Source: Aurantimonas sp. HBX-1 (GTDB lineage: Bacteria > Pseudomonadota > Alphaproteobacteria > Rhizobiales > Rhizobiaceae). Taken from it: a DNA stretch of 64,000 nt. This document shows, piece by piece, positions 46,207 to 55,597 of this stretch. The position numbers were made by a program, and so were the translations under genes. Under the pieces are notes generated by a model. It was given only the letters and a program-made list of their open reading frames with translations, had not been told where the DNA came from and searched no databases. Position 1 is the first letter of the stretch. Every line of letters begins with the position of its first letter. The stretch is from assembly GCF_021391535.1 (NCBI RefSeq), contig NZ_CP090066.1:3237501-3301500 (forward strand), in the 5' to 3' direction.

Positions 46207-47025
46207 CTAGAGATGCGCCTCGATCACCGCGGCCATCTGCTCCGGCGACAGCGAGCCGGAATACTTGTCGCCATTGACGAAGAAGGTCGGGGTCGCCTCG
46301 ACGCCGAACTCGGCCTGGCCGCGCTGCTGCGTCTCGACGATCTTCTGCTGGAGTTCCTTGTCGTTGAGGCAGGTGGTGAACTCCTCCTGGCTCATGCCGG
46401 CGAGCTTGGCGATGTTGAGCAGGGCGGTGGAGGCGTTCTCGGCCCGCGCCCACTCCGCCTGCTGGTCGAACAGGACGTCGACCATCGCGGTGCGCCGCGC
46501 GTCGTCGCCGGTGCAGCGCGCCAGCATGAAGGCGGCGAGCGCGCGCGGGTCGAACGGGAATTCGCGCAGGATCAGCTTCGCCTTGCCGGTGTCGATGTAC
46601 TGCTGCTTGATCGCCGGATAGCTGTTCTCGTGGAAGTCGGCGCAGTGGCTGCACGTCATCGAGGCATATTCGATGATCGTCACCGGGGCGTTCGCATCGC
46701 CGATGACGACATCCTTGAGCGGGCCCTCTTCCATCAGCGCCTCGACGTCGGCCGAACCGGAAGCCGCCGGCGCCTCGGCGGCGGGGGTGACGGCCTGCGC
46801 CGTAGCGCCTGCGGTGGCCTCCGGCGTTGCCGGCGCCTGGGCCGGCGAGGTGTCGGCCTGCGCCATCTTGACGACGCCCTGCGGCGCGGCGACCACGTCC
46901 GCCGCGGCGCTGTCGACCTCCTCGGTGCAGCCGGCGATGGCGAGCAGGCAGGCGCCCGACAGGAGCATCGCCGCCCTCGAAAGGGTCACGGGACGGGCGC
47001 GGGCGGCGGGGTTCTGTTTCGTCAT
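46207..47025 (-). CDS. DsbA-family thioredoxin-fold lipoprotein
   Basis: 272 residues. Lipoprotein signal: LLAIAGC with Cys33 as the lipidated residue. A Pro/Ala-rich spacer (about 50-95) precedes a DsbA-like domain with active site CSHC (125-128) in YASMTCSHCADFHEN and the cis-proline in EATPTFFVNG. The fold and sequence (PIVEYASMTCSHC-like, SGSLSPEQM) match the DsbA-like oxidoreductases of Rhizobiales. It would oxidise or isomerise periplasmic disulfides from an anchored position. Located after ppdK and near the DUF721 gene; no DsbB was seen. Confidence 0.92.
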   Translation of the reverse strand: MTKQNPAARARPVTLSRAAMLLSGACLLAIAGCTEEVDSAAADVVAAPQGVVKMAQADTSPAQAPATPEATAGATAQAVTPAAEAPAASGSADVEALMEEGPLKDVVIGDANAPVTIIEYASMTCSHCADFHENSYPAIKQQYIDTGKAKLILREFPFDPRALAAFMLARCTGDDARRTAMVDVLFDQQAEWARAENASTALLNIAKLAGMSQEEFTTCLNDKELQQKIVETQQRGQAEFGVEATPTFFVNGDKYSGSLSPEQMAAVIEAHL

Positions 47026-47129
47026 AGGGGAGCGACCTTTACGGCAGGAGACAGCTTGTGTGGTGATCGATGTACGGGAGAAATGCGGCATTTCCAACAG
47101 TCGCGGTCGGGCGCCGCGACCAGTGCCGC

Positions 47130-47657
47130 TCACTCGGCATCGCGCTTCGATCGCCGCAGCGAGGCCTCGGCGAATTCCCGCAAGGCGTTGCGCAGCTTGG
47201 GATCCTCGATCCGCGACACCATCGCCTCGATGCGTTCCGGCTCGCCCGCGACGAGGTTGCGCAGCGCCGGCCGGCGGTCGACCTTGTCCGGGGTGACGGA
47301 TTTTTGAACGATCTTGATCCGGTCGACGGCCGCAAAGCCGAAGAAGGCGTTGACCCGCCCGATCAGTTCGCTGGTCTGGTGCTGCAGCCGCAGCGCCGCC
47401 GCCGCCTCGCAGGCGACGATCAGCGTCGCCGGCTCGAACGGGTCGGTGTCGCTGCGCTGGGCAGGCCAGACCAGGCGCTCCGGCCGCGTCGCGTCCTGCA
47501 GCCGCGTGCCGGCGATCTCCGACCATGCCGAGATCAAGCCGGTGGTCATGCCGGCCTTGCGCCGCAGGATCGGATCCATGACGCCGCCGAGGATGTCGGC
47601 GATCGGCTGGACGCCGCGCCGCGGAAAGCGGGACGACGGATCGCGCGTGTCACTCAT
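47130..47657 (-). CDS. DUF721 / DciA-like protein
   Basis: 175 residues from ATG 47657 (MSDTRDPSSRFPRRGVQPIA). GVMDPILRRKAGMTTGLISAW and AGTRLQDATRPERLVW, then a KH-like stretch (ATLIVACEAAAALRLQHQTS), are the DUF721 pattern. DciA proteins load the replicative helicase in bacteria lacking DnaC. Alphaproteobacterial members are often adjacent to a DsbA-like gene and mutY, as here. The role in helicase loading is inferred from the family. Confidence 0.88.
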   Translation of the reverse strand: MSDTRDPSSRFPRRGVQPIADILGGVMDPILRRKAGMTTGLISAWSEIAGTRLQDATRPERLVWPAQRSDTDPFEPATLIVACEAAAALRLQHQTSELIGRVNAFFGFAAVDRIKIVQKSVTPDKVDRRPALRNLVAGEPERIEAMVSRIEDPKLRNALREFAEASLRRSKRDAE

Positions 47658-47770
47658 CGCGGTTACCCGAAACCTCTGATCGTCGCTGCGACACTCTCGG
47701 CCCGGCGGCATGGACGGCTCGCCAAGCGGCGCGCTGGCGGCTAGAGAACCTCGCCGAACCGGAACTCTCG

Positions 47771-48856
47771 ATGTCCATCGCCCCGCCTTCGCTCTCTCAA
47801 GACCTGCTCGAATGGTACGATCGGCACGCCCGGGCGCTTCCCTGGCGCGTCCCGCCCCAGGCGCGTGCGGCCGGCGTCCTGCCGGATCCCTACCGGATCT
47901 GGCTGTCCGAGATCATGCTGCAGCAGACCACCGTCGCGACGGTGAAATCCTACTTCGCCCGCTTCGTCAATCGCTGGCCGGGCGTCACCGATCTCGCCGA
48001 AGCGCCCGAGGCGGAAGTGCTCGGGGCCTGGGCCGGCCTCGGCTACTACGCCCGCGCCCGCAACCTCCATGCCTGCGCCCGGACGGTGGCCGGCGAGCAT
48101 GGCGGCACGTTCCCGGGAACCGAAGCGGGGCTGCGGACCCTGCCCGGCATCGGCGAGTACACCGCCGCGGCGATCGCGGCGATCGCCTTCGACGAGCCGG
48201 CCGCCGTGGTGGACGGCAATGTCGAGCGCGTCGTCAGCCGGCTCTTCGCCATCGAGACGCCGCTGCCGGCCGGGAAGAAGGAAATCCGTGCCCGCACCGG
48301 AGATCTGACGCCGGACCGGCGGCCGGGGGATTTCGCGCAGGCGATGATGGATCTCGGCGCGACGATCTGCACGCCGACCCGGCCGGGCTGCATCCTCTGC
48401 CCGGTGCGTGCCTGGTGCCGGGCGGCCGCCGAGGGCCGGCCCGAGATGTTCCCGGTCAAGAAGCCGAAGGCCGAAGTGCCCTCGCGACGAGGGGCTGCCT
48501 TCGTTGCCATCCGGCGCAGCGACGGCGCCGTCTGGCTGCGCCGTCGCGCGACGACGGGCATGCTGGGCGGCATGAGCGAGCCGCCCACCAGCGACTGGAA
48601 TGCCCGCTCGGACGGCGCGCTCGGCACGGCGGCCGCGCCCTTCCCTGCCGACTGGCGGGCCTCTGGCACCGTCCTCCACGGCTTCACGCATTTCCGGCTG
48701 GCGCTGGACGTCTACCGCGCCGATATCGATCACGATCCGCCGGGCGACGGCTGGTGGTCGCCGCCGGAGGCGTGGGACGGCGAGGCGCTGCCGACGCTGA
48801 TGCGCAAGGTGCTGGCCGCCGCCGTCCCCGACATCCTCCGAACAGGCATGCCATGA
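47771..48856 (+). CDS. mutY: A/G-specific adenine DNA glycosylase
   Basis: 361 residues. Removes adenine mispaired with 8-oxoguanine. Visible: catalytic Glu in SEIMLQQTTV, helix-hairpin-helix LRTLPGIGEYTAAAIAAIAF, catalytic Asp in VVDGNVERV, and the 4Fe-4S site CTPTRPGCILCPVRAWC (C-x6-C-x2-C-x5-C). A Nudix-like C-terminal domain for 8-oxoG recognition follows (GAVWLRRRATTGMLGGM, HGFTHFRLALDVY). Divergent from the DUF721 gene; its stop overlaps the start of a HAD gene by four bases. Confidence 0.97.
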   Translation: MSIAPPSLSQDLLEWYDRHARALPWRVPPQARAAGVLPDPYRIWLSEIMLQQTTVATVKSYFARFVNRWPGVTDLAEAPEAEVLGAWAGLGYYARARNLHACARTVAGEHGGTFPGTEAGLRTLPGIGEYTAAAIAAIAFDEPAAVVDGNVERVVSRLFAIETPLPAGKKEIRARTGDLTPDRRPGDFAQAMMDLGATICTPTRPGCILCPVRAWCRAAAEGRPEMFPVKKPKAEVPSRRGAAFVAIRRSDGAVWLRRRATTGMLGGMSEPPTSDWNARSDGALGTAAAPFPADWRASGTVLHGFTHFRLALDVYRADIDHDPPGDGWWSPPEAWDGEALPTLMRKVLAAAVPDILRTGMP

Positions 48857-49476
48857 CCATCGACCATATCGTCTTCGACATCGGCAAGGTGCTGATCCAC
48901 TACGACCCGCAAATCCCCTATCGCACGATCATTCCCGACGAGGCCGAGCGGGCGTTCTTTCTCGCCGAGGTGTGCTCGCACGACTGGAACCTCGAGCAGG
49001 ATCGCGGCCGTCCGTGGCCCGATGCCGAAGCCGAGGCGATCGCCCGCCATCCTGACAGGGATGACGACATCCGAGCCTTCCGCCGCAACTGGCAACTGAT
49101 GGTGCCGCATGCCCACGACGGCAGCGTCGCGATCATGCGGCATCTCATCGCCGCCGGCATCGACGTGACGCTGCTGACCAATTTCGCCTCCGACACGTTT
49201 CGCGAGGCGCAGGCGAAGTTCCCGTTCCTGACCGAGACCCGCGGCGTCACCGTGTCGGGCGACATCAGGCTGATCAAGCCGGACGCGGCGATCTACCACC
49301 GCCACGCGAGGGATTTCGGGCTGGAACCGACACGGACATTGTTCATCGACGATACGCCGATCAACGTAACGGGCGCGCGGGAAGTGGGCTGGCAGGCCAT
49401 CCACTTCGTCTCCGCCGAGGCATTGGCGCGCGACCTGTCGGCACGGGGCCTCCCCGTGCCGCCAATGCCGCGCTGA
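48853..49476 (+). CDS. HAD-superfamily hydrolase
   Basis: 207 residues. Motif I is DIGKVLIHYDP (nucleophile Asp9 with Gly and no second Asp, as in some epoxide-hydrolase-N/haloacid-dehalogenase-like members), motif II TLLTNFAS, motif III lysine in RLIKPDAAIY and motif IV FIDDTPINVTGA. The second Asp of DxD being absent suggests a dehalogenase-like rather than phosphatase role, but substrates are unknown. Starts on ATGA overlapping the mutY stop, so it is expressed with mutY. Confidence 0.88.
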   Translation: MTIDHIVFDIGKVLIHYDPQIPYRTIIPDEAERAFFLAEVCSHDWNLEQDRGRPWPDAEAEAIARHPDRDDDIRAFRRNWQLMVPHAHDGSVAIMRHLIAAGIDVTLLTNFASDTFREAQAKFPFLTETRGVTVSGDIRLIKPDAAIYHRHARDFGLEPTRTLFIDDTPINVTGAREVGWQAIHFVSAEALARDLSARGLPVPPMPR

Positions 49477-49493
49477 CGTCCCTTTTCGACGCC

Positions 49494-50639
<1,146 letters not shown>

Positions 50640-50807
50640 TTACGCAGGTACTCGTCTGGCATCATGGTTACCGAACGGCGTAAACAATCAGTGAAATAGT
50701 GACTTTGTCCGAGCGGGCATCGCGTGCTACCGCACGCCCACCATGCCGTCCGCCCTCGCCCGGGCGCGACGCGACGATCCCCAAAGCCTTACCTGCCGGA
50801 GCTTATG

Positions 50808-51494
50808 ATGGCCGAACCCCTGCTCGTGATCTTCGATTGTGACGGCGTGCTCGTCGATTCGGAGATCATCGCCGCGGCGGTGGAAACGGCGATGCTGCAG
50901 GAGCAGGGCATCGAAATCGAGGCCGCCGATTTCGCCACCCGCTTTGCGGGGCTGACCTGGCCGACGATCATGGCCCGGCTCGCCGAAGAGACCGGCACGC
51001 GCTTCCCGAAGGATTTCGCGGCGCGCGTCGATGCCGAGATCGACCGGCGCCTGGAGAGCGAGGTCGAGGAGATCCCGGGGGCCCGCGAGGCGATCGAGCG
51101 GCTGACCCAGCCGCGCTGCATCTGCTCGAACTCCTCGACGCACCGGCTCGAACTGATGCTGGATCACGTCGGCCTGTGGGACGCGTTCGCGCCGCACGTC
51201 TTCAGCGCCACCGAGGTGGGGACGAAGAAGGGCAAGCCGGCGCCTGACGTCTTCCTGCATGCCTGCGAGCAGTTCTCGGTGCCGCCGAAAGCCAGCATCG
51301 TGATCGAGGATTCGGTGCACGGCGTCGCCGGTGCCGTCGCGGCCGGATGCCGCGTCGTCGGCTTCACGGGCGGCCGGCACAGCTATGCGGGCCACGCGGA
51401 ATCGCTGGCCGAAGCCGGGGCCGAGACGGTTATCAGCCGCCTCGCCGATTTCCCGGCAGTGGTCGAGGCCTTGGCGATCTGGTCGGACGCCTAA
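50808..51494 (+). CDS. HAD-superfamily phosphatase (beta-phosphoglucomutase-like)
   Basis: 228 residues. Motif I DCDGVLVDSE (11-20), cap with FAGLTWPTIM, motif II SNSSTHRLELML, motif III K in GTKKGKPAPDVF, motif IV VIEDSVHGVAGAVAAG. The sequence is that of subfamily IA phosphatases that act on sugar phosphates or phosphoglycolate. ATG 50808 follows GGAG at a six-base distance; the ATG three bases earlier is possible. Divergent from ccrM across a 177-base gap that should hold both promoters. Confidence 0.92.
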   Translation: MAEPLLVIFDCDGVLVDSEIIAAAVETAMLQEQGIEIEAADFATRFAGLTWPTIMARLAEETGTRFPKDFAARVDAEIDRRLESEVEEIPGAREAIERLTQPRCICSNSSTHRLELMLDHVGLWDAFAPHVFSATEVGTKKGKPAPDVFLHACEQFSVPPKASIVIEDSVHGVAGAVAAGCRVVGFTGGRHSYAGHAESLAEAGAETVISRLADFPAVVEALAIWSDA

Positions 51495-51500
51495 GGTCGG

Positions 51501-51521
51501 CGCGGCGGCCACGCCGCCGCG
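51501..51521. terminator. Hairpin between convergent HAD and lipoprotein genes
   Basis: CGCGGCGG (51501-51508) and CCGCCGCG (51514-51521) pair perfectly around a five-base loop, just after the HAD stop. No T-run, so a bidirectional terminator is plausible only. Confidence 0.4.
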
Positions 51522-51557
51522 CTCGGGGTGGGGATCAGGCGGTCGCGCCCGGCCGGC

Positions 51558-52112
51558 TCACTCGGGCGGCCCCTCGTCGAAGCCGGCATAGATCACCACG
51601 CGGGTCTCGTTGGGATCGAGGGCGATGCCCTGGTCGAGATAGCGGAAGGTCTTCGCGCCGCCGCCGGGCGCGATCGACACGGCCTGCTGCCCCAGCTCTG
51701 AGTAGATCACGTCCTCGCCGAGCAGGACGGCGACCCGGATCGGCAGGTTCACGGTACGCGCCTGCGCGGCGGCGCCCGGAACGATGCGGCCCGCCACGCC
51801 GACCTGCATGCGCAGGCGGCCGTCGATGATCCGGCAGTCGCGCGTCGCCTCGCTGATCGAGGCGACGTAGTCGACCTCCTCGCCGACGGTCTTGCGGAGG
51901 ATCGCCGTGCCTTCGCGAAGCGTCACCTGCGGGCAGAAGCGGGATTCCGCCCCCGCCGCCCATGCCGACGTCGCGCCCGCGACCTGTCCCGGGGCCGCCA
52001 GGGCGCCGGCATCCGCCTCCAATTGCGCGCCGTTATTGCTGGAGGAACAGGCCGTGAGCAGCGCCATCGCGCCGCAGACCATAGCGCCCCGGAGGACAGT
52101 CACCATATGCAT
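51558..52112 (-). CDS. Small putative lipoprotein
   Basis: 184 residues. Signal with lipobox: MALLTAC followed by SSSNN, so Cys22 is likely lipidated. The mature part (FCPQVTLREGTAILRKTVGE, DYVASISEATRDCRIIDGRL, VGVAGRIVPG) is a beta-rich domain found as an uncharacterised protein in Rhizobiales. Two further cysteines (about residues 60 and 92) could form a disulfide. No function known. ATG 52106 is an alternative start. Confidence 0.8.
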   Translation of the reverse strand: MHMVTVLRGAMVCGAMALLTACSSSNNGAQLEADAGALAAPGQVAGATSAWAAGAESRFCPQVTLREGTAILRKTVGEEVDYVASISEATRDCRIIDGRLRMQVGVAGRIVPGAAAQARTVNLPIRVAVLLGEDVIYSELGQQAVSIAPGGGAKTFRYLDQGIALDPNETRVVIYAGFDEGPPE

Positions 52113-52240
52113 CGCTCGGTTCTTCCCTTATTGTGGCGGGCCGTTCTATACCAGCCGGATCGCGGATAGGCGACGGGTACGGCGCCCGAGTGGCGACGGA
52201 TCGACAGGCTTCTGCGACCGGAATGCGAAGTGGAGACGAC

Positions 52241-53650
52241 GTGAAATACGTGAGTTCGCGAGGAGAGGCTCCGGTCCTCGGATTTGCCGATGCCCTTCTG
52301 GCGGGTCTTGCGAATGACGGCGGCCTCTACGTTCCCGAGACGTGGCCGAACGTCGACGCCGAGACCATTCGCGGCTTTGCCGGCCGCCCCTATGCCGAGG
52401 TCGCCTTCGACATCCTCCTGCCCTTCGTCGGCGAGGACATCGCGCCGGCCGACCTGAAGCGCATGGTCGACGAAGCCTATGCCACCTTCCCGCATCCGGC
52501 GGTCGCGCCGCTGGTCCAGCTCGGCCCGGCGCATTTCGTGCTGGAGCTCTTCCACGGGCCGACGCTCGCCTTCAAGGACGTGGCGATGCAGCTCATCGCG
52601 CGGCTGATGGATCACGTTCTCGTCCAGCGTGGCCGGCGCGCGACGATCGTCGGGGCCACGTCGGGCGATACCGGGGGCGCGGCGATCGCCGCCTTTGCCG
52701 GCAGCCACCGCACCGACCTGTTCATCCTGTTCCCGCACGGCCGGGTGTCGCCGGTGCAGCAGCGCCAGATGACGACGTCCGGCGCCGACAACGTCCATGC
52801 CGTTGCCGTCGACGGGACGTTCGACGACTGCCAGGCGCTGGTGAAGGCGATGTTCAACGACCGGCGCTTTCGCGAGGAAGCGGCGCTGTCGGGGGTGAAC
52901 TCGATCAACTGGGGCCGGATCATGGCCCAGATCGTCTACTACTTCACCGCCGCCGCCAGCCTTGGCGCCCCGGACCGCAAGGTGTCCTTCACCGTGCCGA
53001 CAGGCAATTTCGGCGACATCTTCGCCGGCTACGGCGCAAGGCGCATGGGGCTGCCGATCGAGCGCCTGGTGATCGCCACCAACGAGAACGACATCCTGGT
53101 GCGCACGCTGGATCGCGGCCGCTACGAGACCGGCGGCGTCCATGCCACCATGTCGCCGTCGATGGACATCCAGGTGTCGTCGAATTTCGAGCGGCTGATC
53201 TTCGAGGCGAGCGGACGCGACGCCGGTCTGGTGCGGCGCCTGATGCAGCAACTCGCCCAGTCGGGCGGCTTCCAGCTGCCCGAGGCGGTGCTGGCGGCGA
53301 TCCGGGCCGAATTCGACGCCGGCGCCACGGACGAGGCTGAGACCGCCGAAACCATCCGCCGCATGCTCGCCACGACGGCCTATCTCCTCGACCCGCACAC
53401 CGCCGTCGGCGTGCACGTCGCCGAGACCCGCACGCGCGACAGCGTGATGATCACGCTCGGCACCGCGCATCCGGCGAAGTTCCCGGACGCGGTGAAGAAG
53501 GCCTGCGGCGTCTCGCCCGCCCTGCCGCCGAGCCATGCCGACCTGATGCAGAAGACCGAGAAAGTGGATCGCTTGCCCAACGACATCGATGCGATCGAGC
53601 AGTACGTCCTCGCGCGTTCCCGCGCGGTCACAGAGGGAGCCATCGCTTGA
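52241..53650 (+). CDS. thrC: Threonine synthase
   Basis: 469 residues. Converts O-phospho-homoserine to threonine with PLP, which binds the lysine in TLAFKDVAMQ. KYVSSRGEAPVLGFADALLA at the start, TSGDTGGAAIAAFAG for phosphate binding, and TGNFGDIFAGY complete the family picture. The start is GTG 52241 with GGAG five bases before it; the longer open frame upstream has no such site. It starts the thrC - M16 - GNAT run with overlapping or near-touching genes; thrB lies 8 kb away. Confidence 0.96.
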   Translation: MKYVSSRGEAPVLGFADALLAGLANDGGLYVPETWPNVDAETIRGFAGRPYAEVAFDILLPFVGEDIAPADLKRMVDEAYATFPHPAVAPLVQLGPAHFVLELFHGPTLAFKDVAMQLIARLMDHVLVQRGRRATIVGATSGDTGGAAIAAFAGSHRTDLFILFPHGRVSPVQQRQMTTSGADNVHAVAVDGTFDDCQALVKAMFNDRRFREEAALSGVNSINWGRIMAQIVYYFTAAASLGAPDRKVSFTVPTGNFGDIFAGYGARRMGLPIERLVIATNENDILVRTLDRGRYETGGVHATMSPSMDIQVSSNFERLIFEASGRDAGLVRRLMQQLAQSGGFQLPEAVLAAIRAEFDAGATDEAETAETIRRMLATTAYLLDPHTAVGVHVAETRTRDSVMITLGTAHPAKFPDAVKKACGVSPALPPSHADLMQKTEKVDRLPNDIDAIEQYVLARSRAVTEGAIA

Positions 53651-54957
53651 GCGTCGAGGTCACGCGGCTCGCCAACGGGCTGACCGTCGCCACCGAGACG
53701 ATGCCGCTCCTCGAGAGCGCCGCGCTCGGCATCTGGGTGAAGGCCGGGGCCCGCGACGAGGCGCCTGCAGAGCACGGCATCGCGCATCTGCTCGAGCACA
53801 TGGCGTTCAAGGGGACCAGCCAGCGCAGCGCCCGGCAGATCGCCGAGGAGATCGAGAATGTCGGCGGCGAGCTCAACGCCGCAACCAGCGTCGAGACGAC
53901 GTCCTACTATGCCCGGGTGCTCAAGGACGACGTGCCGCTGGCGCTCGACATCCTGACCGACATCCTGATCGATTCCCGCTTCGAGGAGCAGGAACTGGAG
54001 CGCGAGCAGCAGGTCATCCTGCAGGAACTCGGCGCCGCCGAGGACACGCCCGACGACATCGTCTTCGACCATTTCCAGGCGACGGCGTTCCGCGACCAGA
54101 TCATCGGCCGGCCGATCCTCGGCAGCCGCGAGACGGTGAAATCCTTCGAGCCGCAGGACCTTCGCCGCTATCTTGCCCGCCACTACGCGCCCGACAACAT
54201 GATCATCTCGGCGGCCGGCGCGGTCTCGCACCAGGCGATCGTCGACCAGGTGACCGCCGCCTTCGGCTCGGGCACCGTTTCGCCGCTGCCGACCCGTGCG
54301 CAGCCGCGCACGCTGGCCAGCTACACCGGCGGCGAGTTCCGCGAGGAGCGCGACCTGCAGGATGCGCAGATGGTGCTCGGCTTCGAGGGCCGGCCCTATT
54401 ACGCCCGCGATTTCTACGCCTCGCAGATCCTGTCGCTGATCCTCGGCGGCGGCATGTCCTCGCGGCTGTTCCAGGAGATCCGCGAGCGCCGCGGCCTCTG
54501 CTACGCGATCTACGCTTTCCACTGGAGCTTTTCCGACAGCGGCATCTTCGGCATCCATGCCGCGACCGGCGAGGAGGAGCTGGCGGAACTCGCACCGGTG
54601 ATCGTCGACGAACTGATCAAGGCCTCGGAAGGCATCACCGCGGAAGAGGTGACGCGCGCCCGCGCCCAGATGCGGGCGAGCCTCCTGATGTCGCAGGAGA
54701 GCCCGGCGGCGCGCGCCGGACAGATCGCGCGGCAGCTGATGTTCAAGGGCGAGACCATTGCCAACGAGGAACTGATCGCCCGGCTCGACGCCATCGATGC
54801 GCCGCGGCTTGCAGACCTTGCCCAGCGCCTGTTCGTCGGGACCAACCCCACGCTCGCCGCCATCGGACCGCTGTCGCGCCTGCCCGCCCAGGCGGACATC
54901 GCCGGGCGGCTGACCAGCGAGAGTGCCGGCGAGGCCAGGATCGCCGCAGGCCGCTGA
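53647..54957 (+). CDS. M16-family zinc peptidase (processing-peptidase-like)
   Basis: 436 residues. Inverted zinc motif HLLEH (residues 47-51), the distant Glu in the second half of the N-terminal domain (ENVGGELNAATSVETTSYYA, with VETTSYY as the usual region), and the C-terminal lobe with LGGGMSSRLFQEIRERRGLCY. Relatives are mitochondrial-processing-peptidase-like or bacterial PqqL/insulinase-type enzymes. The start is TTG overlapping the thrC stop (TTGA), so translation is coupled. Substrate unknown. Confidence 0.93.
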   Translation: MSVEVTRLANGLTVATETMPLLESAALGIWVKAGARDEAPAEHGIAHLLEHMAFKGTSQRSARQIAEEIENVGGELNAATSVETTSYYARVLKDDVPLALDILTDILIDSRFEEQELEREQQVILQELGAAEDTPDDIVFDHFQATAFRDQIIGRPILGSRETVKSFEPQDLRRYLARHYAPDNMIISAAGAVSHQAIVDQVTAAFGSGTVSPLPTRAQPRTLASYTGGEFREERDLQDAQMVLGFEGRPYYARDFYASQILSLILGGGMSSRLFQEIRERRGLCYAIYAFHWSFSDSGIFGIHAATGEEELAELAPVIVDELIKASEGITAEEVTRARAQMRASLLMSQESPAARAGQIARQLMFKGETIANEELIARLDAIDAPRLADLAQRLFVGTNPTLAAIGPLSRLPAQADIAGRLTSESAGEARIAAGR

Positions 54958-54967
54958 CCGAACCGCC

Positions 54968-55591
54968 ATGAGCGTCCTCGACCGCCTCACCGGACCGCAG
55001 CTTCCCAGCCTGGCGGGTGACGGCGTCATGCTGCGCATGCCGCGGCGGACCGACTATGTCGCCTGGCGCGAGCTGCGGGCCGAAAGCCGCGAGTTCCTGC
55101 GGCCGTGGGAACCGCTGTGGATGGCGGACGAACTGTCGTGGGAATCCTACCGGCTGCGCCTCAGGCGCTACGCCCAGGAGGCGCGCGACGGCGCCAGCTA
55201 CACGTTCTTCATCTTCGACGCCGACGGCGCGACGCTCTATGGCGGCATCACCGCCGGGCTGATCCGCCGCGGCGTCGCGCAGAGCTGCATGCTGGGCTAC
55301 TGGATCGGCGAGCGCTACGCCGGCGCCGGCCTGATGCAGCGCGCCGTCGAGGCGATCAAGCTGTTCGTCTTCGACATCCAGGGCCTGCACCGCGTCGAGG
55401 CGGCCTGCCTGCCTTCCAACACCCGCTCGATCAGGCTACTGGAGAAGTGCGGCTTTCGCCGCGAGGGGCATCTGCGAAACTACCTGAAGATCGCCGGAAG
55501 GTGGGAGGACCACTATCTCTACGCGCTTCTTGCCGAAGAATGGTCGGGTTCGCAGTCCAGGGACGGGGTCTGCGGAACGGGCGGAACCTAG
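54968..55591 (+). CDS. rimJ: GNAT acetyltransferase (RimJ-like)
   Basis: 207 residues from ATG 54968. GNAT fold: MLGYWIGERYAGAGLMQRAV is the acetyl-CoA-binding helix, VEAACLPSNTRSIRLLEKCGF the typical beta5-helix segment, and RLRRYAQEARDG the N-terminal part. RimJ-type enzymes acetylate the N-terminus of ribosomal protein S5. The gene sits 10 bases after the M16 stop; the family name is firm, but the RimJ function is only inferred. Confidence 0.9.
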   Translation: MSVLDRLTGPQLPSLAGDGVMLRMPRRTDYVAWRELRAESREFLRPWEPLWMADELSWESYRLRLRRYAQEARDGASYTFFIFDADGATLYGGITAGLIRRGVAQSCMLGYWIGERYAGAGLMQRAVEAIKLFVFDIQGLHRVEAACLPSNTRSIRLLEKCGFRREGHLRNYLKIAGRWEDHYLYALLAEEWSGSQSRDGVCGTGGT

Positions 55592-55597
55592 CTCGCG

